Assembly: GCF_001685355.1 (NCBI RefSeq)
Contig: NZ_CP016438.1
Location: 7,688,001-7,752,000, forward strand
Direction: 5' to 3'
Length of the DNA: 64,000 nucleotides
Origin: Streptomyces lincolnensis
Lineage (GTDB): Bacteria; Actinomycetota; Actinomycetes; Streptomycetales; Streptomycetaceae
The translations under genes and the position numbers were made by a program. The notes under the pieces were generated by a model. It searched no databases. It saw only the letters and a list, made by a program, of their open reading frames with translations, and was not told the origin of the DNA. Of the stretch, positions 34,659 to 42,244 are shown in pieces (positions within the stretch are counted from its first letter, which is position 1; every line of letters starts with the position of its first letter).

Positions 34659-35987
34659 TCACGCGGTGCCCAGGGCGAGCACCGAGGTCTGGCTGCCGAT
34701 CGCGAAGGCGAGAGAGATCGCGAGGTCGACGGGGCCGGGGCGGCCCCCCTCGCCGACGTGGTCGTGGTCGCACTCCGGATCGGGCTCGGCCTCCGCGTAG
34801 TTGGCGGTCGCGCACAGGCACTGGTGGTGCAGGGCCAGGGCGGTCGCGGCGGCGTTGACCAGGGCGGCGGCGCCGAGCAGATGTCCGTACACGGGTTTGA
34901 CGGAGCTGAGCGGCGGCCAGGCGGACCGCGGCCGGCCGGGGTAGAGCGCGCCCAGCATCCGGCTCTCGGCCACGTCGTTCTTCGGGGTGGCCGTGCCGTG
35001 ACCGCAGAACCAGTCGACGTCCTGCGGGCCGCGACCGGCGTCACGGAGCGCCGCGTGGACCGCCGACGCGGTGACCTCACCGCTCATGTCCATGCCGAAG
35101 GGGTGCGTGGCCTCGTTCACCGCCCGGTGGGACAGGACGCGTGCGTATCCGTCCACGCCGCGCGCCTGCGCGTGGCCGGCCCGCTCCAGGCACAGCGCGA
35201 CGGCGCCCTCGCCGAAGGCGAAGCCCTCCCGCTCCCTGGTGTACGGGCGGATCGCGCGACGGGGGTCCGCGGACTCCGTCGACAGCACACCGCTGCCCAT
35301 GGCCGTGAAGGACTCGAACACCAGCGGCGTGAGCGGGAACTCGTGTCCCAGCACGACCACGGCGTCCGCGGCGCCCGCCCGGATCAGCTCCGCGGCGAAG
35401 CCGATGGCGTGGTGTCCGCCCACACAGGCGCTGCTCAGGGTGGTGACGAGTCCGCGGACGTCTCCGTAGATGGCCGCGAGGGTCGCGGGAGCGCCCGGCA
35501 TGCCCCGGAGCATCGCCCCGCTGTCGCCGAAGTGCCGATCCCGTGCCGCGCCGCTCTCCGGCCCCGGCGCGTTCGCGCCCTCGGCCGTGAGGGCCTCGCC
35601 GACCCACTCCAGGGGACCGCGCGAGGACGAGGCGATCAGGGACAGCCGCTCCGGGTCGATCTCACCGGTGACGAGCCCGGCGTCGCGGCGGGCCTCCTCG
35701 ACGGCCGACATGGCGGCCAGCGCGTCACGGGTGTACCGGTTCGCGAACTTCTCGTTCAGCTCCGGCAGGAACTTGCGGTGGTCGAAGTCCCGCAGTTCGC
35801 CGGCCACCCGCACACCGGCGCGTCCGGGAGTGCAACGGGTCAGCGGACCGAGCTGTGACGTTCCGTCCCGCACGTCCTGCCAGAATTCATTGACATGGGT
35901 CGCGCCGGGGAGCATGACACCGATACCGGTGATGAGTACCGATTCCCCACGCTTCTTCCCGGCGTTGGATTCAGCCAGTGCTGCCAT
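34659..35987 (-). CDS. FabF-like ketosynthase with complete active site
   Basis: 442 aa. Cys188 (SSACVGGHHAIG), His330 (FCGHGTATPKND), Lys364 and His369 (SSVKPVYGHLLGAA): all four residues of a decarboxylating KAS I/II enzyme. Its first residues have no clear RBS. It is the only one of the three FabF-like proteins with an intact HGTGT motif, so it is the best candidate for chain extension on the free ACP with malonyl, methylmalonyl or ethylmalonyl units. First gene of the minus-strand operon, divergent from the KS at 36225. Confidence 0.9.
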   Translation of the reverse strand: MAALAESNAGKKRGESVLITGIGVMLPGATHVNEFWQDVRDGTSQLGPLTRCTPGRAGVRVAGELRDFDHRKFLPELNEKFANRYTRDALAAMSAVEEARRDAGLVTGEIDPERLSLIASSSRGPLEWVGEALTAEGANAPGPESGAARDRHFGDSGAMLRGMPGAPATLAAIYGDVRGLVTTLSSACVGGHHAIGFAAELIRAGAADAVVVLGHEFPLTPLVFESFTAMGSGVLSTESADPRRAIRPYTREREGFAFGEGAVALCLERAGHAQARGVDGYARVLSHRAVNEATHPFGMDMSGEVTASAVHAALRDAGRGPQDVDWFCGHGTATPKNDVAESRMLGALYPGRPRSAWPPLSSVKPVYGHLLGAAALVNAAATALALHHQCLCATANYAEAEPDPECDHDHVGEGGRPGPVDLAISLAFAIGSQTSVLALGTA

Positions 35988-36224
35988 GCCCGAAAAACTA
36001 TCCGCCGCTCAACTTTTCGACATCGCTCTCCGGGTACCCGGGAGATTTCACGTCCGGTACCGGAAGTACCGCTTCGGAATATCGGTACCGGCGATACCGA
36101 ACATCCGTAAAACCGGGTACCGGTGGCCGATTACGGTGTGCCTCCCTGCGGCTTTAGAGTCGGCAGCCGTCACCGGCACCGGATGCCACACGGGCCGGAA
36201 GCCGTACGCAACGCAGGGAGTCTT
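35988..36224. promoter_or_regulatory. Divergent ketosynthase promoter with repeated GGTACC boxes
   Basis: 237 bases holding CCGGGTACCCGG (36029-36040), CGGTAC-CGGAA-GTACCG (36055-36071, perfect), CGGTAC-CGGCG-ATACCG (36083-36099, one mismatch) and CCGGGTACCGG near 36113-36123. The two 17-mers are 28 bases apart. The same repeat lies before the LuxR gene, so this is the probable main activation site of the cluster, serving operons in both directions. Confidence 0.7.
36055..36071. promoter_or_regulatory. CGGTAC-N5-GTACCG box, KS promoter
   Basis: CGGTACCGGAAGTACCG; arms identical to 16879-16895, and 15 of all 17 bases agree between the two. Confidence 0.65.
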
Positions 36225-37544
36225 ATGGCCGATCAGCAGAGGGACCCCGGGCGAGACACTCTGATCACCGGAATGGGATTCGCCCTGCCCGGCCCCGGAG
36301 GGCTGTGTGCGACATCCGCGGAGTTCTGGGAGATCATTTCCACGGGCTCCTGTCACGTGGAGCGCGACGGCCTGTTCTTCGGCCAGGTGCGCACCGATAT
36401 GCAGGATGTGAAGGACCGAATTCCCGAGCTTCCCAGAAAAGCACTGGCCCTGTATTCGCCGGTTCAGTGGCACGGCCTTGTCTCCCTGGCCGAGGCCTGC
36501 GCGGACGCCGATCTCGACTGGCGTTCCGGGGCCCTTTCGGAAGCGGCCGTGCTCGCGGCCCGCGACGGCGGTGACTGCTGGTCGGCGCAGTACACCGACA
36601 TCCTGCGCGCCGATCGGGACAAGGTCACCAAGGACGAGATCAACGCACTGGGCACCCGGCTCGCCCTCACCGGCATCCCGATGGACGTGGCCAACATCCA
36701 GATGTCCGTGCTCGCCGCCACCGGCCCGTGCTTCACGGTCTCCAACGGCTGCACCTCCTCGGCGGTGCAACTGGGCATGGCACACCGGCTGATCGCGAGC
36801 GGCGAGATCGACGTCGCCGTGGTCACCGGTGCCGACGTGTTCGGCCTGGACTTCCTGCGGCACTACGCGGACCTGCTCGACCGGTACGCGGAACTGAGCG
36901 CGGAGGACGGCGTCACCGTCGACGCCATGGAGGACGCCGCCCTGTCGATGCACGCCCAGATGCGCCCCTACGACAAGAACTCGCCCGGCTCCAACATGGG
37001 CAACGGCTCCATCACCCTGGTGCTGGAGAGCCGTGCGCACGCCGAGCGGCGCGGGGCGGTGCCCTACGCCCGGCTGCTGTCGCAGCACACCCGGCGCAGC
37101 CCCCAGTTCAGCGCCTTCGCCATCGACCGTGCCGGGGCCGGGATGGTCCAGGCATCCCGGGACGCCATGGCGGGCTTCGTGGAACCGGACCAGATCGACT
37201 ACGTCAACGGCGGTGCCGAGGGCGACCGGGTCTTCCACGAGACGGAGTCGAACATCGTGCACACGCTGTTCGGGGACCGTGCGGCGCGACTGCCCGTCAC
37301 CGTGCAGGAGGCGTGCTTCGGCCACAACGGCGGGCCGCTCGGCAACCTCGGCGTGGCCGCCACGTCCCTGATGATCCGTGGCGATGTGGTGTGCCCGACG
37401 GCCGGCTGCGTCGACCCGGCCGACGAGTGCGCGTTCGATCCGGTGCCGGGCACCACCAGCCGGCCCCAGCGCGTCGACCACGCGCTGTCCTTCAACTACA
37501 CCGTCGGCATGATCAGCAGCGCGATTCTGCTGGGGAAGGCATGA
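36225..37544 (+). CDS. FabF-like ketosynthase lacking one His and the Lys
   Basis: 439 aa from ATG with SD AGGGAG; upstream in-frame extension runs through the operator boxes and is unlikely. Nucleophile Cys176 (SNGCTSSA) and His367 (CFGHNGGPLG) are kept; the HGTGT His is Gly330 (YVNGGAEGD) and the Lys is Glu362. Paralogue of the 27428-28726 protein, with the same replacements. Together they fit the NonJ/NonK type of C-O bond-forming ketosynthases and would close the macrodiolide. Four bases or fewer separate it from the next KS gene. Confidence 0.88.
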   Translation: MADQQRDPGRDTLITGMGFALPGPGGLCATSAEFWEIISTGSCHVERDGLFFGQVRTDMQDVKDRIPELPRKALALYSPVQWHGLVSLAEACADADLDWRSGALSEAAVLAARDGGDCWSAQYTDILRADRDKVTKDEINALGTRLALTGIPMDVANIQMSVLAATGPCFTVSNGCTSSAVQLGMAHRLIASGEIDVAVVTGADVFGLDFLRHYADLLDRYAELSAEDGVTVDAMEDAALSMHAQMRPYDKNSPGSNMGNGSITLVLESRAHAERRGAVPYARLLSQHTRRSPQFSAFAIDRAGAGMVQASRDAMAGFVEPDQIDYVNGGAEGDRVFHETESNIVHTLFGDRAARLPVTVQEACFGHNGGPLGNLGVAATSLMIRGDVVCPTAGCVDPADECAFDPVPGTTSRPQRVDHALSFNYTVGMISSAILLGKA

Positions 37545-37555
37545 GGGGGAACTCC

Positions 37556-38659
37556 ATGGACGACAGGGCACGCCCCGACGCGTCCGCGCCACAGCCGGCC
37601 GCGGCGGACGCCGGCCGCGACCCGGCCCCGCCGCCCGGACGCCGCGCGGCGGTGCTGTGCGGGCTCGCGGGATGGGTACCGTCCGGCACCGTCACCAACG
37701 CCGATCTGGAAGCCCGGCTGGACACCACCGACGAATGGATCCGCAGCCGTACCGGCATCGCCCAGCGGCACAAGGTGTCACCGGGCACCGCCACCCGTGA
37801 ACTCGCCGTGGAGGCCGGGCGGCTGGCCCTGAAATCGGCCGGACGCGACAGCGTGGACTCGGTGGTGCTCGCGACGGTCACCCCGGACCGGCACTGCCCG
37901 GCCACCGCCCCCGAGGTCGCGGCGGCGCTCGGGCTCGGTCCCGTCGCGGCGCACGACGTCTCCGCCGTGTGCGCGGGCTTCCTCTACGCGCTGGCGTCCG
38001 CGGTCGGGTCCATCGCCGCGGGCTTCGCCGACCACGTCCTCGTCATCGGCGCCGAGACGTTCTCCGCCATCGTCGACCCGGACGACCGGAACACCGCCAT
38101 CATCTTCGGCGACGCCGCCGGCGCCGTGGTGCTGCGGGCCGGGCACCCGGACGAGCCCGGCGCCCTGGGGCCGATCCGGCTCGGCAGCGACGGCACCCAG
38201 AGCGACCTGATCCAGATCCCGGCGGGAGGCGCCCGGCAGCGTCTGGCCGGCACCGCCGCCGAGCCGGGCGAGTACTACCTGCGGATGCAGGGACGCAAGG
38301 TCTACCGGCACGCCAAGGAGCGCATGGGCCAGGCGGCCGTGGAGGTCCTGGAGCGCTCCGGCTGGCGGATCGAGGACGTCGACCGCCTCGCCACCCACCA
38401 GGCCAACGCGCGTATCACCGAGGCCGTGGCGGAGGAGTTGGGCGTGCCCCGTGACCGGGTCCTGTCCAACATCGAGCACGTGGGGAACACCTCGGCGGCG
38501 TCCCTGCCCCTGCTCCTCGCGGACGCGGCCTCGTCGGGCCGACTGCGCCCGCACCACCGGGTGCTGCTCGCCGCCTTCGGCGCCGGGCTCGCCTGGGGCG
38601 CGGCATCCCTGACATGGCCGGACGTGACGGCCCTGTCGGTGCACTCCTACCTCGATTGA
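37556..38659 (+). CDS. FabH-like (KAS III) ketosynthase
   Basis: 367 aa from ATG 37556 with SD GAGGGGGA; an ATG at 37541 overlapping the previous stop would add five residues. Cys139 (SAVCAGFLYA), His281 (ATHQANARI), Asn311 (HVGNTSAASLP): closest of the four to standard fatty-acid FabH, including the TTDEWIRSRTGI and MQGRKVYRHA segments. The N-terminal 30 residues are Ala/Pro-rich. It precedes the ACP gene, which suggests it loads or starts the chain on that ACP. Confidence 0.9.
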   Translation: MDDRARPDASAPQPAAADAGRDPAPPPGRRAAVLCGLAGWVPSGTVTNADLEARLDTTDEWIRSRTGIAQRHKVSPGTATRELAVEAGRLALKSAGRDSVDSVVLATVTPDRHCPATAPEVAAALGLGPVAAHDVSAVCAGFLYALASAVGSIAAGFADHVLVIGAETFSAIVDPDDRNTAIIFGDAAGAVVLRAGHPDEPGALGPIRLGSDGTQSDLIQIPAGGARQRLAGTAAEPGEYYLRMQGRKVYRHAKERMGQAAVEVLERSGWRIEDVDRLATHQANARITEAVAEELGVPRDRVLSNIEHVGNTSAASLPLLLADAASSGRLRPHHRVLLAAFGAGLAWGAASLTWPDVTALSVHSYLD

Positions 38660-38720
38660 CCCACCGGCCGGACCGGCAGCGCCCCTTCGCCCACCGGCAC
38701 AGAGTTTCCCGGGAGGAACG

Positions 38721-38951
38721 GTGTACGAGAAGGTCAAGTCCCTGTTGACGGATGTCTTCAAGGTCCCGGAGGACCAGATCACGCCGCAGGCCACCCTGGA
38801 GGACCTGGGGATGGACTCGCTGGCGGCGGTCGAGTTCGCCCTCGCCCTGGAGAAGGACTTCGAAGTGGAGGTCAGTGACGACGAAGTGCTGGAGCTGGAA
38901 CGGCTCGATCTGATCGTGGAGCTGGTCGAGCGCCGCGCGCGGGCGTCCTGA
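38721..38951 (+). CDS. Acyl carrier protein
   Basis: 76 aa acidic four-helix protein; GTG with SD GGGAGGAACG. Phosphopantetheine Ser in the LGMDSLAAVEF motif (residue 33). The only carrier protein in the cluster, so all ACP-bound steps must share it. Follows the KAS III gene by 61 bases. Confidence 0.95.
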   Translation: MYEKVKSLLTDVFKVPEDQITPQATLEDLGMDSLAAVEFALALEKDFEVEVSDDEVLELERLDLIVELVERRARAS

Positions 38952-38962
38952 CCGAGCCCCGT

Positions 38963-38989
38963 GGGCGGCCCGGAGCGAGCGGGCCGCCC
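38963..38989 (+). terminator. Terminator after the ACP gene
   Basis: 10-base perfect stem GGGCGGCCCG with 7-base loop, 12 bases after the ACP stop. Confidence 0.8.
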
Positions 38990-39014
38990 TCGTGGCAGGA
39001 CCGTACGAGCCGGA

Positions 39015-39043
39015 AAGCCGGGACCCTCACGGGGTCCCGGCTT
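39015..39043. terminator. Bidirectional terminator, ACP / MFS
   Basis: 12-base perfect stem AAGCCGGGACCC with a 5-base loop between the convergent ACP and MFS transporter genes. Confidence 0.75.
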
Positions 39044-39106
39044 CCGCTACGGGTCCGGGCCCGCCGGCCGGAGCGCACACCGGCGCGGCGGACCCCGTAC
39101 GGGCGG

Positions 39107-40723
39107 TCAGTCCAGGTGCTTCGAGCCGTGCTCGCCCGCGGCTCCCACGGTCTCTTCCGTCCCCTCGCCGTGCTCGGCCTTCCCGCGCACCTGACGGCCC
39201 GCCTCACGCGGGATCAGCAGGGACACGGCCACGGCGACGACGACCAGCAGAATGCCGGTGCACAGCGACGTGAACCCGAAGGCGTCCGTGAACGCGTCGT
39301 CGGCCCGGCGCTTGAGTTCCTCGCCGGCGGCGCCCGGCAGGGCGCGTGCCGTGGCCACCGCGTCGGGCAGCCCTTCGCGGGCCGCCTCCAGATACCGCTC
39401 GTCCACGCCGGGTACGGAGACGTCCATCTCCCGGCGGAACAGCGCGGCCGCGATGCTGCCCATGATGGCCACGCTCAGCCCGTTGCCCAGCTCGTAACTG
39501 GTCTCCTCGATGCCCGCGGCGCCACCCGCCGAATCGGCCTCGGCCGTGGACATGATCGCGTCGGACGCGGCCGTCATCGCGCAGCCCGCTCCGGCGCCGA
39601 TGCCGGCCAGCGCCACGGCGAAGACCCAGTACTCGGTGTCCGGCCGGACGTTCACCAGGACGAAGAACGCCGCACCGATCAGCCCGAGACCGATCATCAT
39701 CGCGTACCGCGTCCCGTACCTGGGGACGATGACGGACATCGCGGGCGCACCGATCATGGTGGCGAGGAGCAGGGGCAGCAGCCGCAGACCGGACTCCATC
39801 GGGGACGCGCCCCCGATGAACTGCCAGTGCTGGGTGAGCAGCAGCATCAGCCCGCCCATGCCGAACATGGCGAGCACCACGGCCGTGACCGCCACCGAGA
39901 AGGCGCGGTTGCGGAACAGGCCGGGGTCGAACAGCGGATCCGGCACGCGCAGCACCCGCATCACCAGAGCGGCGAGCAGCACGACTCCCAGCACACCGGT
40001 GATGATCGTCTGCGCCTCCAGGCCCTCGGCGCCGCCGTGCTGGATGGCGTAGACCAGGGAGATCAGACCGACGACCGACAGCACCGCTCCGACGGCGTCC
40101 CAGCGCGGCGGATTGGGGTGCCGGGACTCCGGCACCAGGGCCAGCGCGGCGATCAGGGCGACAACCATGATCGGTACGTTGATCAGGAACACCGAGCCCC
40201 ACCAGAAGTGCTCGATCATGACCCCGCCGACGACCGGTCCGACCGCCGCTCCCGCGGCCGACATCGTGGCCCACACGGCGAGCGCCACCGTGCGCTCCCT
40301 GCGGTCCGTGAAGACGTTCCGGATGATCGACAGCGTCGAGGGCATGATGATCGCCGCGCCGATGCCGAGCAGCGCGCGGGCGGCGATCAGCATCGCGGGG
40401 TCGGTCGCCCAGGCCGCGACGGCCGAGGCGGCCCCGAAGACGAGGAAGCCCAGGCAGAGGAAGCGTTTACGCCCCAGCCGGTCGCCGAGCGTGCCGGCGC
40501 TGATGAGCAGCCCGGCCACGACGAGCGAATAAACGTCGACGATCCAGAGCAACTGCACCGAGGACGGCTCGATTTCGGTGCTCAGGGTGGGCAGGGCGAC
40601 ATTGAGGACCGTCAGGTCCAGGGCCACGACCAGCAGGCTGACCGACAGGACGGCGAGCACTGCCCACCGGTTCCGAGCCCCACCGGCGTCCCCGCTGTGC
40701 GTGTCGTTCACCACGGTATCCAT
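39107..40723 (-). CDS. MFS exporter, DHA2 / EmrB-QacA type
   Basis: 538 aa with about 14 membrane segments. Characteristic blocks: LDLTVLNVALPTL (motif D1), LGDRLGRKRFL (motif A), RALLGIGAAIIMPSTLSII and AVGPVVGG (motif C of drug/H+ antiporters). Divergent from the TetR gene through a shared operator. Expected to export the cluster product by proton antiport and so give self-protection; no other resistance gene is evident in the cluster. Confidence 0.92.
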   Translation of the reverse strand: MDTVVNDTHSGDAGGARNRWAVLAVLSVSLLVVALDLTVLNVALPTLSTEIEPSSVQLLWIVDVYSLVVAGLLISAGTLGDRLGRKRFLCLGFLVFGAASAVAAWATDPAMLIAARALLGIGAAIIMPSTLSIIRNVFTDRRERTVALAVWATMSAAGAAVGPVVGGVMIEHFWWGSVFLINVPIMVVALIAALALVPESRHPNPPRWDAVGAVLSVVGLISLVYAIQHGGAEGLEAQTIITGVLGVVLLAALVMRVLRVPDPLFDPGLFRNRAFSVAVTAVVLAMFGMGGLMLLLTQHWQFIGGASPMESGLRLLPLLLATMIGAPAMSVIVPRYGTRYAMMIGLGLIGAAFFVLVNVRPDTEYWVFAVALAGIGAGAGCAMTAASDAIMSTAEADSAGGAAGIEETSYELGNGLSVAIMGSIAAALFRREMDVSVPGVDERYLEAAREGLPDAVATARALPGAAGEELKRRADDAFTDAFGFTSLCTGILLVVVAVAVSLLIPREAGRQVRGKAEHGEGTEETVGAAGEHGSKHLD

Positions 40724-40757
40724 GGGTCTCCTCCTCGAGGATTCCGTCGACTGTGTT

Positions 40758-40806
40758 CTCGTACGTCATACCAGCTATCGTACGACGTACGAGTACGCGT
40801 TAGAAT
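40758..40806. promoter_or_regulatory. MFS/TetR divergent operator and leaderless TetR promoter
   Basis: TCGTACGACGTACGA (40778-40792) is a 15-base dyad; a wider repeat pairs CTCGTACGTC (40758-40767) with GACGTACGAG (40784-40793). TAGAAT (40801-40806) fits a -10 box seven bases before the TetR GTG, so the TetR mRNA may be leaderless, and the dyad would cover the -35 area. Same arms as at 16905-16919. Confidence 0.7.
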
Positions 40807-40812
40807 GGAAGG

Positions 40813-41553
40813 GTGACGGAGACTTCTGGACGAGACACCACAGCGAAGGGCCGCCCGGGATCGATCTGGCTGCGCGGTACGAAGAAGCGAGCGGTGAAGC
40901 AACCGCTGAGCCGAGAGCAGATCGTGCGCGCCGCGGTGCAGCTCCTGGACGAGGGCGGGGTGCGCAATCTGCGTATGCGTCAGCTCGCCGAATCCCTCAA
41001 CTCGGCACCCATGTCGTTGTACTGGCACGTGCCGACCAAGGACGATCTGCTGGAACTGGCCGTGGACGAGGTCTTCCCGGACCCGCCGGCCCGGTCCACG
41101 CCGGGAGACTGGAGCCAGGACGTCAAGGCCGGTGCCGAAGGCCTGTTCGACGTGCTGCTCGAACACGCCTGGATGATCGAGCTGATGGGCAGCCATCCGC
41201 CGGTCGGACCCCGGGCCCTGGCGCACACCGGCGCGGTCATCCGGATCCTGGAGGAGGCCGGTTTCGTCCCACCGCAGCTCGACTCCGCGCTCTCGGCGAT
41301 CTACTACTACACGGTGGGTGCCGCGCTCACGGAGGTGTCCTGGCAGACGATGGCCCAGCACAGCGGCGAGAACGAGGAGGACTGGGCACAACGCCTCGGC
41401 CCCTACGTCGAGCTCACCGCCGCTCAGGACGACGCGCAGTCCCTGTCCGCCTACGTCAAGCGCAGCGCCACCAGCAGCACGGGCCAGCGCTTCCACGACG
41501 GCCTGGAGTGCATGGTCCACGGCATGGAACGCATGCGGTCACTGCCCTCCTGA
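40813..41553 (+). CDS. TetR-family repressor
   Basis: 246 aa from GTG. The N-terminal helix-turn-helix lies at about 33-80 ([30 protein letters not shown], then [21 protein letters not shown]); the YWHV variant and the C-terminal domain place it in the TetR_C tetracycline-repressor-like group. Probably represses the divergent exporter and itself until the product or an intermediate binds. A matching operator before the LuxR gene suggests it also gates the activator. I recall a TetR regulator PamR2 in the pamamycin cluster. Marks the right end of the cluster. Confidence 0.88.
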
Positions 41554-41566
41554 GCCGCCGGGCCGG

Positions 41567-42244
41567 TCAGTCCTCCGCGTCGCGGACCAGGAGTGCGATC
41601 TGTACCCGGTTCTCGACCGCCAGCTTGGCGAACAGGCTGCCGGTGTGCGCCTTGACGGTCGCGACGCTGATGTGCAGCCGCTCGGCGATCTCCGGGTTGC
41701 CCAGTCCGTCCGCGATGGCCCGAGCGGTTTCGAGTTCCCGTTCGGTCAGCGCGGACAGCTGTTTCCGTGCGGCCCGGCGGGTCGCGTCGCGAGTGTGCGA
41801 GGACTGGGGGCCGGTGGCCGCGGCGATCACCCGTGCCGTGGCCGCCGGCGACAGCACGGGGTTGCCCTCCGCGACGGTCCGCACCGCGTCGAGGATCTGC
41901 GCCGGCCGGGTGTCCTTGAGGACGAACCCGTGTGCTCCGGCGCGCAGTGAGCCGAGCACCAGATCGTCGGAGTCGAACGTGGTCAGCATGAGCACCCGGG
42001 GCGGCGCCGGCCGGGTGAGGAGCTCCCGGGTCGCGCTGAGACCGTCGCGGCCGGGCATGCGCACGTCCATCAGGACGACGTCCGGCCGCTGCTCCTCCAC
42101 CACGGCGATCGCCGCGTCCCCGTCGGCCGCCTCCGCGACGACGGTCAGGTCCGGTTCACCGTCGATGACGAGCCGCAGTGCCATCCGTACCAGTTGGTCG
42201 TCGTCCACGACGACGACACGTACCGGCTCCCGCTCGGTATCCAC
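41567..42244 (-). CDS. NarL-type response regulator
   Basis: 225 aa; GTG start directly follows the TGA of the kinase gene. Intact receiver: VVVVDDDQ acidic pair, phospho-acceptor Asp in VVLMDVRMPG, MLTTFD and FVLKDT (Lys). C-terminal LuxR helix-turn-helix (LTERELETARAIADGLGNPEIAERL, TVKAHTGSLFAKL). Partner of the kinase at 42245. Convergent with the TetR gene and probably not part of the cluster. Confidence 0.92.
   Translation of the reverse strand: MDTEREPVRVVVVDDDQLVRMALRLVIDGEPDLTVVAEAADGDAAIAVVEEQRPDVVLMDVRMPGRDGLSATRELLTRPAPPRVLMLTTFDSDDLVLGSLRAGAHGFVLKDTRPAQILDAVRTVAEGNPVLSPAATARVIAAATGPQSSHTRDATRRAARKQLSALTERELETARAIADGLGNPEIAERLHISVATVKAHTGSLFAKLAVENRVQIALLVRDAED

Larger units (their letters stand above)
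16741..41553. other. Pamamycin-type macrodiolide biosynthetic gene cluster
   Basis: Seven discrete ketosynthases, one ACP, three reductase-type SDR proteins, crotonase, crotonyl-CoA carboxylase/reductase, acyl-CoA ligase, fused CoA-transferase, aminotransferase, methyltransferase, amidohydrolase, exporter and two regulators form one continuous block. The count of seven KS plus one ACP and the amination/methylation pair agree with the published pamamycin cluster as I recall it; nonactin clusters share the crotonase and the C-O bond-forming KS idea but lack amination. Boundaries are set by the hemE terminator and by the end of the TetR gene; the two matched TCGTAC-N3-GTACGA sites lie near these ends. 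The product call is inference and was not tested against a database. Confidence 0.8.
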
